A DNA stretch of 64,000 nucleotides from Actinomycetota bacterium (GCA_003139545.1 PLJC01000018.1:62148-126147); one strand, 5' to 3'; counted from the first letter of the stretch, positions 39,214 through 51,088 are shown. Translations and numbers: made by a program. The notes: a model not told the origin generated them from the sequence alone.

Positions 39214-40569
39214 GTGCTCGGCTCTCTCCGCTTCCGGCTTCCGGCGTTCTTTCTGCTCGGCGTGGTCATCGCCGGCCTCGTCGCCACGGTCATCTCGATC
39301 CGCTTCTTCCAGAGCTACACGCGGACGCGCACGATCCACGAGCTGCGCTCCGAGTCGATCGGCATCGTGTCGCTGTACGCGAGCCAGGCCGGCGCGCAGG
39401 AAGTGCCTGTGGCGACGCTCCGGAAGGCGATCGGCGGCGACCGGATCTTCTACGTTCCCGTCGTTCCCGGGGCCTCGCTCTTCGCCGGGCCGCTGCCGCA
39501 CCTGCCTGTCGGGACGCTGACGCGCGCGCAGCTCGCGTCCGACCAGCCCACGACTCTCAACATCCATGTCAGCCGCACGGCGTACCTCGCCGTCGCCGAG
39601 CCGGTGACGATCGGCAAGCAGGTCCTCGGCGCGCTCGTCGTCGCCAAGCCGGCATCGCAGCTGCGGAGCGGCTGGCTCGGTCTCCTCGAACGCCTTGCGA
39701 TCGCGTTCGGCGGCGGCGTCCTCGTCGCCGGGCTCATCGGCGTGTATCTGACCCGTCGCATCGCGCGTCCGTTGCTGGCGCTGTCGGCCGCGGCGGACGA
39801 GATCGCAGCGGGGGAGTACGGCGTCGAGGTGCCGCAGCCGCGTGGACATGACGAGATCGCGCAGCTCTCGGCGCGGTTCGCCGACATGGCGGCGAAGCTC
39901 GGCGAGGCGGAGCAGCTGTCCCGGATGTTCCTCATGTCGGTGTCGCACGAGCTCCGCACGCCGCTGACGGCGATCCGCGGTCACGTCTCCGCGCTCCGTG
40001 AGGGCGTCATCGAGGACCCGGAGGCCTACAGCGCATCGCTCGCCGTGATCGAGGAGGAGGCGATGCGGCTCGAGCGGCTCGTCGGCGACGTGCTCGACCT
40101 GGCGAAGCTCAACGCGCACCGCTTTGCCGTCCTCGAGGAAGAGGTCGACATGCGTGAGCTCTGTGAGCGCGCGTACGCGGCGTTCGGCGAGGTCGCACGT
40201 CAGCGCGGGATCGACTACCGGCGCGACTTCACGGTCGGCCCCGTCATCGTCACCGATGGAGACCGTGTGCTCCAGGTCATCTCCAACCTGCTCTCGAACG
40301 CGTTTCGCTGGACGCCGGAGGGCGGCCGCATCTCGCTCGCGCTCGGCGCGGAGAACGGCAGCGTGTCGGTCGTGGTCTCCGACTCCGGCCCGGGGATCTC
40401 GCCGGAGGAGCGGGAGCGAATCTTTCGCCCGTTCTGGTCGCGCGACGGCGGCGGCACTGGGCTTGGGTTGGCAATCGCGCGCGAGTTGGCGTTCGCGCTC
40501 GGCGGCCGCATCGACCTGCGCAGCGAGCCGGGGCTCGGTGCGCGGTTCGAGCTGATCCTTCCGCTCTAG
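39214..40569 (+). CDS. Sensor histidine kinase paired with the response regulator
   Basis: A 451-residue membrane kinase: one helix at about 8-30, an extracytoplasmic loop to about 150, a second helix at about 165-185, a HAMP domain, a HisKA domain with FLMSVSHELRTPLTAIRGH (His about 248), and an HATPase_c domain with ISNLLSNAFRWTPEGG, VVSDSGPGISPEERE and GGGTGLGLAIAREL. All boxes are intact. Its TAG stop forms the left edge of the palindrome at 40566. Confidence 0.93.
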   Translation: MLGSLRFRLPAFFLLGVVIAGLVATVISIRFFQSYTRTRTIHELRSESIGIVSLYASQAGAQEVPVATLRKAIGGDRIFYVPVVPGASLFAGPLPHLPVGTLTRAQLASDQPTTLNIHVSRTAYLAVAEPVTIGKQVLGALVVAKPASQLRSGWLGLLERLAIAFGGGVLVAGLIGVYLTRRIARPLLALSAAADEIAAGEYGVEVPQPRGHDEIAQLSARFADMAAKLGEAEQLSRMFLMSVSHELRTPLTAIRGHVSALREGVIEDPEAYSASLAVIEEEAMRLERLVGDVLDLAKLNAHRFAVLEEEVDMRELCERAYAAFGEVARQRGIDYRRDFTVGPVIVTDGDRVLQVISNLLSNAFRWTPEGGRISLALGAENGSVSVVVSDSGPGISPEERERIFRPFWSRDGGGTGLGLAIARELAFALGGRIDLRSEPGLGARFELILPL

Positions 40570-40734
40570 GAGGGTCTGGCGGCATAGTGCTGTGTCGCAG
40601 ATGGTGCGCTGGATCGGCGCGCTGCTGCGTCCTCGGTTGCGTCCGTAGTGAAACTACGAACGCGCCCTGCGTCCTTGCATCGCATCCGACCAGCGCATCC
40701 CTGCGACGAGCACCATCCCGCCAGACCCTCCTAG
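40566..40734. repeat. 169-bp palindromic element between convergent genes
   Basis: The outer 17 nt, CTAGGAGGGTCTGGCGG (40566-40582), is a perfect inverted repeat of 40718-40734. The centre is CGTAGT-GAA-ACTACG (40644-40658). In between the two arms align with small gaps (for example TGCGCTGG and its complement CCAGCGCA, GTCGCAG and CTGCGAC). The TAG stops of both flanking genes lie in the arm tips, so the element may end transcription from both sides. Confidence 0.75.
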
Positions 40735-41177
40735 CCGGTCTGTTGCTCGGGGCGTTCGATGCGGTAGACGACCGCACTGTTGCCCGCGCGCGGCTCGAGG
40801 GCCGCTTCGATGCGTGCGAGGCGCTCGTTCGCGCCCCGCCAGCCGGAGCTGATCAGGTCGACGAGGAGCGCGAGGTCGTCGACGCGCGCGTTCCGCTCGG
40901 CGAGCAGGTCGGTCTCGAGCCGCTCCATGCGCCTGATCATCTGGTTCATGAGCCCGCGCACCTCGGCGAGATGCCGCGCGCTCGGGCGGAAGTGCTCGCG
41001 CAGGCCCTCCTCGATCTGGCCCGGAAGCCCTGTCTGGAGCACGGTCGTCGCCGCGGTGAGCGACTCCACCTGGACCCGTGCGCGCTCGAGCGCCGCATCG
41101 AGCATTGCGGGGTCCGCGCGGGACTCGCGCGCTCCCGCGATTCGCTCCAGCGCCCGCTGCACGGCAGACTCGTCCAT
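40731..41177 (-). CDS. Coiled-coil hypothetical protein
   Basis: A 148-residue, almost wholly helical protein. Heptad-like Leu/Ile/Val spacing runs through about residues 60-130 (LMNQMIRRMERLETDLLAER), so it likely forms a coiled coil. No membrane segment or cysteine motif is seen. It diverges from queA and shares a promoter region with it; its stop lies in the palindrome. No family recognised. Confidence 0.65.
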   Translation of the reverse strand: MDESAVQRALERIAGARESRADPAMLDAALERARVQVESLTAATTVLQTGLPGQIEEGLREHFRPSARHLAEVRGLMNQMIRRMERLETDLLAERNARVDDLALLVDLISSGWRGANERLARIEAALEPRAGNSAVVYRIERPEQQTG

Positions 41178-41185
41178 TGCGGGCG

Positions 41186-41195
41186 ACGTTAGCGT
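41186..41195. promoter_or_regulatory. Back-to-back divergent -10 elements (coiled-coil gene/queA)
   Basis: The palindrome-like GACGTTAGCGTC holds minus TAACGT (41186-41191), 8 nt before the ATG at 41177, and plus TAGCGT (41190-41195), 9 nt before the ATG at 41205. They share the central TA. Confidence 0.45.
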
Positions 41196-41204
41196 CCGCA
41201 TCGG

Positions 41205-43566
<2,362 letters not shown>

Positions 43567-43581
43567 CCTGTTTTCTCGCGC

Positions 43582-46464
43582 GTGAGTGACCGCCGCAAGT
43601 ACCTGATTCTGATGGGCGCGATCATGGCCGCCGTCGTCGGCGCGGTCCTGCTCGCTGTCCCGGGCACTCCGATCCACAAGAAGCCGGTTCTCGGCCTCGA
43701 CCTCCAGGGCGGCCTCGAGGTCGTCCTCAAGGCCGTGCCGCCGAAGGGCGTGAAGGTCGACGCCGCCGGGATGGTTACGGCCCAGGAGATTGTCCAGAGC
43801 CGCATCGACAAGCTCGGTGTCTCCTCGCCGGAGGTGCGCAGGCAGGGCAGCAACCAGATCGTGGTCGAGCTCGCCGGCGTGCACGACCCGGCGAAGGCGG
43901 CGGCGCTCATCGGCAAGACGGCGCAGCTGCAGCTGTTCGACTTCGAGGCCGACCTCACCGGTCCGTCGACGAGCTCGAGCGGTGCGCCTGTCGCCACGCC
44001 GTCGCTGTACGAGCTTCTCATCCAGGTGCAGAAGCAGGCGGGGAAAGGCTCGCCCGAGGTGTACTACCTCTTCCGCAACAAGACGACGACGAAGACCACG
44101 CCGGCGGCGAAGAAGGGCGGCAAGCCGACGACGACCAAGACGGTCAAGCACTCGCTCGTGCAAGGGCCGGCGAACACCCTGGCGCAACTCCTGCGCCCGT
44201 ACGGCGGGAAGGCGCCGGCGAATACGCAGGTGATGAAGGTGCCTGACCACACGACCGTCGTCAGTTGCGCCGAGACGACCGGGTGCCTCGGTGTGAACAC
44301 GAACGCGGCGATCTCGCCGACGTACTACTACCTGCTCAAGTACTACCCGGCCCGCAAGACCGGCGCCGGGCCGGTCCCGGAGATGACGGGAACGGATCTC
44401 GTCCGCAGCGGCACGACAGCGGACTTCAGCCAGAGCACCGGCCTTCCGGTCGTGCTCCTCCAGTTCACGAGCCACGGCGCCAAGGAGTTCGGGAAGATCA
44501 CCGCGGCGGAAGCGCACCGCGGGCAGATCGCCTGGCAGCTCGCCGGCAGCCCGGCCATCAGCCCGGCCAACAACCCGTACGCCCAGCACTTCGCGATCGT
44601 GCTCGACGGCCAGCTGCAGTCGACGCCGTATATCGACTTCCAGCAGAACCCCGACGGCATCTCCGGCCCGAACGCCGAGATCGACCTCGGGGCGGGCGGC
44701 TCCTTCACCGACGCGAAGAACCTCGCCCTCGTCCTGCAGACGGGCGCGCTCCCGTACAACTTCCAGCAGGTCGAGCGGACGGATGTCTCGGCGACGCTCG
44801 GCAAGGACTCGCTGACGCAGGCATGGCATGCCGCCCTCGTCGGGCTCATCATCGTCGCGATCTTCCTGCTCATCCTGTACCGCTTCCTTGGGCTCGTCGC
44901 GGTCTTCGGCCTCGCCATCTACGCGGCGCTCTACTACGCGGCCATCCTCCTTTTCAACGTCACGCTGACGCTGCCGGGCTTCGCAGGCCTGATCCTCACC
45001 ATCGGCGTCGCCGCCGACGCGAACGTCGTGGTCTTCGAACGCATCAAGGAAGAAGTGCGGTCCGGGAAGTCCGTGAAGGCGGCGATCTCGGCCGGATACG
45101 GCAAGGGCTTCCACACGATTCTCGACGCGAACGTCGTCACCGCCATCACGGCGTTCGTGCTGTTCCTGATCGCGGTCGCATCGGTGAAGGGCTTCGCGCT
45201 GATGCTGCTCATCGGCACGCTCATCTCGCTGCTCACCGCTGTCGCGGCGACGCGCGCCATGCTCGGGCTGCTGAGCGGCTTCCGCTGGTTCGACAACCCG
45301 CGCTTCATGGGCGCGCACGGGCAGCAGACGGCGAAGTGGCTGCAGATCGACTTCATGCGCCGCCGCTACTGGTGGCTCGCGCTCTCCGGCGTCGTCATCC
45401 TCGCGGGCGCCGTCTCGCTAGGCGTGCACGGCCTCAATCTCGGCATCGACTTCAAGGGCGGCACGCAGCTCACCTTCAAGACGCACCAGCCGCAGACCCA
45501 GGCCAACGTGCTGAAGATCGCGGCCGCCGACGGCCAGCCCGACGCGGTGGTGCAGGGGACGGGATCGTTGGTAAACGGCGGCTACACAGGGTGGCAGGTG
45601 CGCACGAAGTCGCTGAGGAGCGCGCAGCTTTCGACGCTGACGAACGACTACCAGCGTCAGGCCGGCGCCTATGCCACGGGATCGAAGGACGTCTCGTCGA
45701 GCTTCGGCCATCAGATCGCGATCGACGCGATCTACGGGATCCTCGTCTCGCTCGCGCTGATCATCATCTACATCACGCTGCGCTTCGATTTGAAGTTCGC
45801 GGTGCCGGTGATCCTCGCGATGATCCACGACATCCTCATCACGGTCGGGATCTATTCGCTGGTGTTCAAGGAGGTGACGATCGACACGGTTGCAGCGGTA
45901 CTCACCGTGCTCGGTTACTCCATCTACGACACGATCATCATCTTCGACCGCATCCGCGAGAACATTCCGCTCATGCGGCGGCAGCCGTTCGCGACAATCA
46001 CCAACGTCTCGCTGTGGGAGACGATTCGCCGCTCGCTGGCCACGACGTTCATCACGCTGCTCCCGATCGCCGCACTCGAGGTGCTCGGCGGATCGACGCT
46101 GAAGGACTTCGCGTTCGCGCTCCTCATCGGCGTCGGTTCCGGCGCGTACTCGTCGATCTTCATCGCCGCGCCGCTGCTCACGATGTGGAAGGAGCGCGAG
46201 CCCGAGTACGCGCGCCGCAAGCAGATGGCCCGGGCCGGCGAGATCGAGCCGCCGACAGTCGACGGCCTCAAGCGCGGCCGCGGCCGGCTGAAGGTGAACG
46301 CGGGCGATGCCGCGCTCGAGGAGTCGGAGCAGGCGCTCGCGCAGGAGTCGACGCCGGAGCTCGTGGACGTCGTCACCGCGTCACCGTCGGAGCCGGCGGC
46401 GCAGGCGCGGCGCGAGAAGCGTCGCCAGCGGCGCCGTTCGAGGCCGCACGGCCGTGCCCGGTAG
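43582..46464 (+). CDS. secDF: Fused protein translocase subunits SecD-SecF
   Basis: A 960-residue polytopic protein joining SecD and SecF in one chain. The SecD half (1-580) has GLDLQGGLEVVL after helix 1, a large periplasmic P1 region with a Lys/Thr-rich insert (about 150-200), and the six-helix block with DANVVVFERIKEE. The SecF half has GIDFKGGTQLTF and YSIYDTIIIFDRIREN. It uses the proton gradient to help pull exported proteins outward. Many actinobacteria keep secD and secF separate; the fusion is a notable but not unique form. The C-terminal tail is strongly charged. Confidence 0.95.
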   Translation: MSDRRKYLILMGAIMAAVVGAVLLAVPGTPIHKKPVLGLDLQGGLEVVLKAVPPKGVKVDAAGMVTAQEIVQSRIDKLGVSSPEVRRQGSNQIVVELAGVHDPAKAAALIGKTAQLQLFDFEADLTGPSTSSSGAPVATPSLYELLIQVQKQAGKGSPEVYYLFRNKTTTKTTPAAKKGGKPTTTKTVKHSLVQGPANTLAQLLRPYGGKAPANTQVMKVPDHTTVVSCAETTGCLGVNTNAAISPTYYYLLKYYPARKTGAGPVPEMTGTDLVRSGTTADFSQSTGLPVVLLQFTSHGAKEFGKITAAEAHRGQIAWQLAGSPAISPANNPYAQHFAIVLDGQLQSTPYIDFQQNPDGISGPNAEIDLGAGGSFTDAKNLALVLQTGALPYNFQQVERTDVSATLGKDSLTQAWHAALVGLIIVAIFLLILYRFLGLVAVFGLAIYAALYYAAILLFNVTLTLPGFAGLILTIGVAADANVVVFERIKEEVRSGKSVKAAISAGYGKGFHTILDANVVTAITAFVLFLIAVASVKGFALMLLIGTLISLLTAVAATRAMLGLLSGFRWFDNPRFMGAHGQQTAKWLQIDFMRRRYWWLALSGVVILAGAVSLGVHGLNLGIDFKGGTQLTFKTHQPQTQANVLKIAAADGQPDAVVQGTGSLVNGGYTGWQVRTKSLRSAQLSTLTNDYQRQAGAYATGSKDVSSSFGHQIAIDAIYGILVSLALIIIYITLRFDLKFAVPVILAMIHDILITVGIYSLVFKEVTIDTVAAVLTVLGYSIYDTIIIFDRIRENIPLMRRQPFATITNVSLWETIRRSLATTFITLLPIAALEVLGGSTLKDFAFALLIGVGSGAYSSIFIAAPLLTMWKEREPEYARRKQMARAGEIEPPTVDGLKRGRGRLKVNAGDAALEESEQALAQESTPELVDVVTASPSEPAAQARREKRRQRRRSRPHGRAR

Positions 46465-46690
46465 CCCTCGTATCGTCGAGGCCCTCGAGGAGCTGCTGGG
46501 CGAGCTGCCTGCACGGATGCGCGGCTCCCGGACGCGCGCCGGCGAGCAGACGATGGAGCTCCTGCGGAGCCTCGTCGAGGATCTGAACCTCGTTACGCGC
46601 GACGATCTGGACGAGCTCGAGCTTCGCGTTGCTCAGCTCGAGCATCGGTTGACATTGCTCGAAGCGCCGCACGACGCGCCGCCGGCGTAG
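46454..46690 (+). CDS. Small coiled-coil hypothetical protein
   Basis: A 78-residue, acidic helical protein with a C-terminal coiled coil (DDLDELELRVAQLEHRLTLL, about 49-68). That end resembles the accessory factor family that bears a TRDELDRLEARVAALE-like helix. It starts at a GTG 11 nt inside secDF, and its last 98 nt overlap the convergent membrane protein gene. Coding is likely but not certain. Confidence 0.55.
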   Translation: MPGSPRIVEALEELLGELPARMRGSRTRAGEQTMELLRSLVEDLNLVTRDDLDELELRVAQLEHRLTLLEAPHDAPPA

Positions 46691-47099
46691 GCCGGCGAAA
46701 CTGGTCGAACGTCGACTGGAAGCGCTCGACGTCGATGACGATGTACGCGCAGAGCGCGGCCAGCGGCAGCTCGCCGAAGACGGCCTCGAGGGCGGCCTCG
46801 ACGATCTCGCCGCCGGATTGCGAGGTGACGATGTCGAACCACGCGTCGCAGACGAGCATCGTGCCGGTCACGGCCGCGAGCGGTACGAGCCAGTGCTCTC
46901 GGCGAACCGTGGCCCACGCCGTCGCGCCGAAAACGATCGCGAGGACGATGTCGAACCCGACCCAGGCGAGGTCGTAGTGGTCGGTGACGTGCCGTGCGGG
47001 GAGCGAGAAGGTGAGCCACAGCGTCCACGGGACGAGGAAGAGCGCGATGAGCCCGAGGAGCGGGCCAAGCCAGCGCGGCAGCGGCGATCCGGTCGGCAT
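46593..47099 (-). CDS. Four-helix hypothetical membrane protein
   Basis: A 168-residue protein with four predicted membrane helices (about 10-30, 44-64, 70-88 and 105-123) and a basic cytoplasmic tail. There are acidic and aromatic residues near the membrane (HYDLAWVGFD, CDAWFDIVTS). I do not recognise a family. It shares a divergent promoter region with the DUF2156 gene. The overlap with the convergent gene at 46454-46690 affects only its C-terminal tail. Confidence 0.65.
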   Translation of the reverse strand: MPTGSPLPRWLGPLLGLIALFLVPWTLWLTFSLPARHVTDHYDLAWVGFDIVLAIVFGATAWATVRREHWLVPLAAVTGTMLVCDAWFDIVTSQSGGEIVEAALEAVFGELPLAALCAYIVIDVERFQSTFDQFRRPTPAARRAALRAMSTDARAEQREARARPDRRA

Positions 47100-47105
47100 G
47101 ACGAC

Positions 47106-47115
47106 GTTGTACCCT
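47106..47115. promoter_or_regulatory. Back-to-back divergent -10 elements (membrane protein/DUF2156 enzyme)
   Basis: Plus TACCCT (47110-47115) is 6 nt before the GTG at 47122; minus TACAAC (47106-47111) is 6 nt before the ATG at 47099. They share the central TA. Confidence 0.4.
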
Positions 47116-47121
47116 GCCTAG

Positions 47122-48711
47122 GTGAGGCTGCGGAGCCCTAAGGCCGAGTCGTTGATTGCTTGGGCCGCCGCGTTCGTCGGCGCCCTGGGCATCGCCTCGG
47201 CCCTGACGCCCGAGATGGCCGACCGAGTGCGCCTCGTGCGGGGCGTCCTGCCGCCGGGCTTTCCCACCGCGGCCCGGGTGGGCGCGCTTGCGTTCGGCAT
47301 CATCCTCATCTGGCTGTCCCGCTCGTTGGCGGCCCGCCGCCGGCGCGCCTGGCAGCTCGCCGTCGCGGTCGTGCTCGGGTCGGCCGTCGCCCACCTGGCG
47401 AAGGGGCTCGATTTCGAGGAGGCGACGGTCTCGCTGCTCCTGCTTGTCGCGCTCGTGCGGTATCGCAGCCGGTTCGATGTTCCCGGCGACCCGGCGTCGA
47501 CCCGACCGCTCGTGGCGCTGGCCGCGGCCGGCGCGGCGGCGGCCGCCGTGGTACTCGGCTACGAGCTGCACGGCGGCGAGATTCCGGACGACCTGTCGGA
47601 GGTGTTCACCGCCCTCGGCTTCCTGTTCGGCACCGCGGCCCTCTACTACTGGCTACGGCCGTTCACGCACAAGGTCGCGCAGACGGTGGGGGAGCGCCGA
47701 GTGGCCCGCGCCCTTGTGGACGCGTACGGGAGCGACAGCCTCTCGTTCTTCGTGCTTCGCCGGGACAAGAGCTACTTCTTCTCGCCGACGCGCCGTTCGT
47801 TCCTCGCGTATCGCGTCGTCGCCGGCGCGGCGCTCGTCAGCGCCGACCCGGTCGGCGAAGAGGACGAGTTCGACGCGCTGCTCGCGGAGTTCCAGCGAGT
47901 GGTGCGCGCGCACGGCTGGCGCATGGCCGTCCTCGGCGCCTCCGACGCACACCTCGACCGCTACCGCGCGATCGGGCTGCGTCCGATCCTGCTCGGCGAG
48001 GAAGCGGTGTTGCGACCGGCCGATTTCTCCCTCGAGGGACGGCCGATCCGCAAGGTGCGCCAGTCGGTCACGCGGCTGCAGAAGGCGGGCTACCGGTTGC
48101 GCGTCGTTGCCGCGGAGGACGCCGATCCGGCGCTGCGCGTCGCACTCGACACCGCCTCCGAGCTGTGGCGCGGGAACCAGCCGGAGCGCGGCTTCACGAT
48201 GTCGATGGACGAGCTGTACGTGCCGAGCACGGTGTTTGCGGTCGCCGAGACCGAGAACGGCGAGATCGGCGGCTTCCTGCACCTCGCACCGACCGCGGCC
48301 TCCGGCGGCTGGTCGCTGAGCACGATGCGCCGCCGCCCCGACAGCCCGAACGGGCTCACGGAGTTCCTCATCGCGGAAACGCTGGCGTGGGCAAAGAAGA
48401 CGGACGTCGCCGAGGTCTCGCTCAACTTCTGCGCGTTCACCGAGCTGATCTCTCCCGACCGCGCCGTCACGGTGCCGCGGCGCTTCGCCCGCCGCGCGCT
48501 GCTCGCCGCCGACAGCGTGTTCCAGCTCGAGCGCCTGTACTCCTTCAACCGCAAGTTCTTCCCCGAGTGGCGGCCGCGCTATCTCATGGTCGAGCGCCTC
48601 AGCGACCTGCCGCGCGTCGGGCTCGCGTACCTGCACGTCGAGCAGCTCCTCGTCCCGCCGGGACCGTGGACGCGGCGTGCGCAGCGCGAGCGCCAAGTCG
48701 TGTCACACTGA
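47122..48711 (+). CDS. DUF2156 membrane protein, phosphatidylglycerol lysyltransferase-like
   Basis: A 529-residue protein with about six membrane helices (about 10-190) and a cytoplasmic GNAT-like catalytic domain (about 205-500). The domain has segments typical of the MprF/LPG-synthase C-terminus, such as SFFVLRRDKSYFFSPT, LVSADPVG, GLTEFLIAETLAWAK and LYSFNRKFFPEWRPRYL. MprF-type enzymes move an amino acid from tRNA to phosphatidylglycerol, changing membrane charge; the amino acid here is unknown. Leaderless-type start at a GTG. Confidence 0.8.
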   Translation: MRLRSPKAESLIAWAAAFVGALGIASALTPEMADRVRLVRGVLPPGFPTAARVGALAFGIILIWLSRSLAARRRRAWQLAVAVVLGSAVAHLAKGLDFEEATVSLLLLVALVRYRSRFDVPGDPASTRPLVALAAAGAAAAAVVLGYELHGGEIPDDLSEVFTALGFLFGTAALYYWLRPFTHKVAQTVGERRVARALVDAYGSDSLSFFVLRRDKSYFFSPTRRSFLAYRVVAGAALVSADPVGEEDEFDALLAEFQRVVRAHGWRMAVLGASDAHLDRYRAIGLRPILLGEEAVLRPADFSLEGRPIRKVRQSVTRLQKAGYRLRVVAAEDADPALRVALDTASELWRGNQPERGFTMSMDELYVPSTVFAVAETENGEIGGFLHLAPTAASGGWSLSTMRRRPDSPNGLTEFLIAETLAWAKKTDVAEVSLNFCAFTELISPDRAVTVPRRFARRALLAADSVFQLERLYSFNRKFFPEWRPRYLMVERLSDLPRVGLAYLHVEQLLVPPGPWTRRAQRERQVVSH

Positions 48712-48716
48712 GTCGC

Positions 48717-50384
48717 ATGGCCCAGCCGGCGCCGCGCACGCTCAGCCGCCTGTCCGAGATCGCGCAGGTCATGGTGCGCCACGGCTTCGGATACTTCTTC
48801 GAGGCGCACCGGCTCACCGACCTCATTCCCGGACGGCGGATGGGGGACGTGGAGGCGATGACGCCGTCGGCGCGCGGTCAGCACCTGCGGGAGGTGCTGG
48901 AGGAGCTCGGGCCGACGTTCGTGAAGTTCGGACAGCTCCTGTCCACGCGGCCCGACATCGTCCCACCCGACTTGATCGCCGAGCTCCGGCCGCTGCAGGA
49001 CGACGTCCGTCCGTTCCCGTTCGAGCAGGCGGAACGCGTTATCGAGGAGGAGCTGGGGAACTCGATCGAGCGGCTCTTTCTCGACTTCGACCCGATGCCG
49101 GTCGCGGCGGCGTCGATCGGACAGGTGCACCAGGCGACGCTTCCGAACGGCCGCAAGGTCGCCGTCAAGGTGCAGCGCCCGGACGCGGTGCGCCAGATCG
49201 AGGCCGACCTCGTCCTCCTGTACCAGGCGGCGAAGCTCGTGAAGGAGCGCGTGCGCGCGCTCGACTTCATCGACGCGCGTGCGCTCGTCGACGAGTTCGC
49301 GCGGCAGATCAGGCAGGAGCTCGACTACCGGCTCGAGGGCCGCAACGCGCAGACGTTCCATCGCAACTTCGCCGGCGACCCGCACGTGCAGGTCCCGAAG
49401 GTCTACTGGACGTACACGCGCGCACGCGTGCTGACGCTCGAGTGGCTCGACGGAACGCAGCTCGCCGACGTCGATACGCTCGGCCTCACGCTCGAGGAGC
49501 GGCGCGACCTCGCGTACCTCGTCGCCGAGACGTGGATGACGATGATCTTCCGGCACGGGTTCTTCCACGCAGACCCGCATCCGGCGAACATCCTCGTGCT
49601 CGAAGAGGCCGGGACGATCGGCCTCGTCGACTTCGGCTCCGCCGGCAAGCTGAGCGACGACGACATGACGAAGCTGACGCGGCTCTTCATCGACGCCGCG
49701 GCGGAGAACGTCGACATGCTCCCGAAGCGGCTCGCCGACCTCGGTGTGCGCTACCCGCGCGAGCGCGAGGAGGAGTTCCTCGCCGAGCTGCGCGAGATCT
49801 ACTACCGCTACTACGGCGCGAGCCTCGCCGAGATCGATCCGATCCAGGTGATCCGGGAGGCGTTCCAGCTCATCTACTCGATGAACCTGCACCTCCCGAC
49901 GCGCTATCTGCTGCTCGATCGCACGATCGCGACGCTGGGCTCGGTGGGCATCGAGCTGTATCCCGACTTCAACGTGTTCGAGGTGGCCCGTCCGTACGCA
50001 CGCGGGCTCATGCTCGAGCGGTTCACGCCGGACAGGATCGCGCGGCGGGCCAGGCGGGACGCGTTCCAGTACGCGCACATCCTGCGCGAGGCGCCGCAGC
50101 AGATCCACGAGATCCTCGAGGAGTTGCGCGACGGCCGGATCGAAGTCGGCTTCGTCCACAAAGGACTCGATGAGTTCTTGGCCGACCTTCAGCGCGTGTT
50201 CAACCGGCTCGTGATCGCACTCGTCGTCACGGGCGGCTTGATCGGCTCGAGCCTCATCGGAATCTTCGCGAAGGCGGGGCCGCATCTGCTCGGCGTGAAC
50301 GTCATCTCAATCATCGGGTTCGCGCTCTCCACCGTGCTCGGCGTCTGGTTGTTATGGGGCGTTGTTCGCTCCGGACGCTTGTAG
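48717..50384 (+). CDS. UbiB/ABC1-family atypical kinase
   Basis: A 555-residue protein kinase-like protein. The family KxGQ motif is FVKFGQLLSTRPDIVP (about 63-78); VAVKVQRP has the ATP-site Lys; HADPHPANI and LVDFGSAGKL are the catalytic and metal loops. The C-terminus has two hydrophobic segments (about 497-515 and 525-550), as in membrane-bound UbiB. In other bacteria it supports quinone synthesis; no quinone genes are nearby. A weak CACACT -10 lies 7 nt before the ATG. Confidence 0.92.
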   Translation: MAQPAPRTLSRLSEIAQVMVRHGFGYFFEAHRLTDLIPGRRMGDVEAMTPSARGQHLREVLEELGPTFVKFGQLLSTRPDIVPPDLIAELRPLQDDVRPFPFEQAERVIEEELGNSIERLFLDFDPMPVAAASIGQVHQATLPNGRKVAVKVQRPDAVRQIEADLVLLYQAAKLVKERVRALDFIDARALVDEFARQIRQELDYRLEGRNAQTFHRNFAGDPHVQVPKVYWTYTRARVLTLEWLDGTQLADVDTLGLTLEERRDLAYLVAETWMTMIFRHGFFHADPHPANILVLEEAGTIGLVDFGSAGKLSDDDMTKLTRLFIDAAAENVDMLPKRLADLGVRYPREREEEFLAELREIYYRYYGASLAEIDPIQVIREAFQLIYSMNLHLPTRYLLLDRTIATLGSVGIELYPDFNVFEVARPYARGLMLERFTPDRIARRARRDAFQYAHILREAPQQIHEILEELRDGRIEVGFVHKGLDEFLADLQRVFNRLVIALVVTGGLIGSSLIGIFAKAGPHLLGVNVISIIGFALSTVLGVWLLWGVVRSGRL

Positions 50385-50440
50385 ACGAGAAGTCACACTT
50401 TCGCGGCAAAGGACATCTGGCGCGCGCTGGAACGCGCGGC

Positions 50441-50446
50441 TACCTT
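50441..50446 (+). promoter_or_regulatory. -10 element of a leaderless promoter
   Basis: TACCTT, 6 nt before the ATG at 50453. Confidence 0.45.
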
Positions 50447-50452
50447 CGCCGC

Positions 50453-51088
50453 ATGACCGCGCTGATGCTCGCCGAGCCCGAAGCGTCGGTGCGCGGCTTC
50501 CTCGCGCAGCAGCTCGCGAGCGACGGCTTCGACGTCCTCGCCTTCGAGCGGGCGGACGAGCTCCCGCGCGCGGCCGAGCCGGACGTGCTCGTGCTCGGCG
50601 ATCCTGCGGGGCTCGATCGCTGTCGCGTCGGCAACTGCGCGGTGATCGTGCTCGGCCGTGCGGACGCGTCCGAGCGTGTGCGCGCGCTCGAGCACTGCGA
50701 CGACTATCTGACGCGCCCGTTCGCGTACGAAGAGCTCGTCGCGCGCATCCGCGCGGTCCTTCGTCGCCGTTCGCCACGGGCCGACCTCGTCGACCTCGGT
50801 GAGCTCGTCGTCGATCGCTCGGCGAGGCGCGTCATCGTGCGCGGGCGCGACCTGACCCTCGCGGCGAAGGAGTACACGCTCCTGCTCCGGATGGCGCAGG
50901 ACCCGGACCGGGTGTTCACGCGCGAGCAGCTGCTGCGCGACGTGTGGGGGTATCGCACCTTCGTACCCACGCGCACGGTGGAGTCGCACGCCTCACGCGT
51001 GCGCTGCAAGCTGGCGGCGGCCGGGCTTCCCGGCTGGGTCGTCAACGTGTGGGGCGTGGGGTACAAGCTCCGTCCGACGGCGGCGTGA
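50453..51088 (+). CDS. Degenerate receiver response regulator with OmpR-type winged helix
   Basis: A 211-residue orphan regulator. The receiver-like domain (about 1-105) has lost its phosphorylation residues: where PDLxxLD is expected it reads PDVLVLGDPAG, with Gly at the phospho-acceptor site; the Thr/Ser position is VIVLGRA; and the TKPF Lys is Arg (YLTRPF). The C-terminal winged helix is intact (VWGYRTFVPTRTVESHASRV). It is therefore probably controlled without phosphate, as in other atypical regulators. No kinase is adjacent. Confidence 0.85.
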   Translation: MTALMLAEPEASVRGFLAQQLASDGFDVLAFERADELPRAAEPDVLVLGDPAGLDRCRVGNCAVIVLGRADASERVRALEHCDDYLTRPFAYEELVARIRAVLRRRSPRADLVDLGELVVDRSARRVIVRGRDLTLAAKEYTLLLRMAQDPDRVFTREQLLRDVWGYRTFVPTRTVESHASRVRCKLAAAGLPGWVVNVWGVGYKLRPTAA

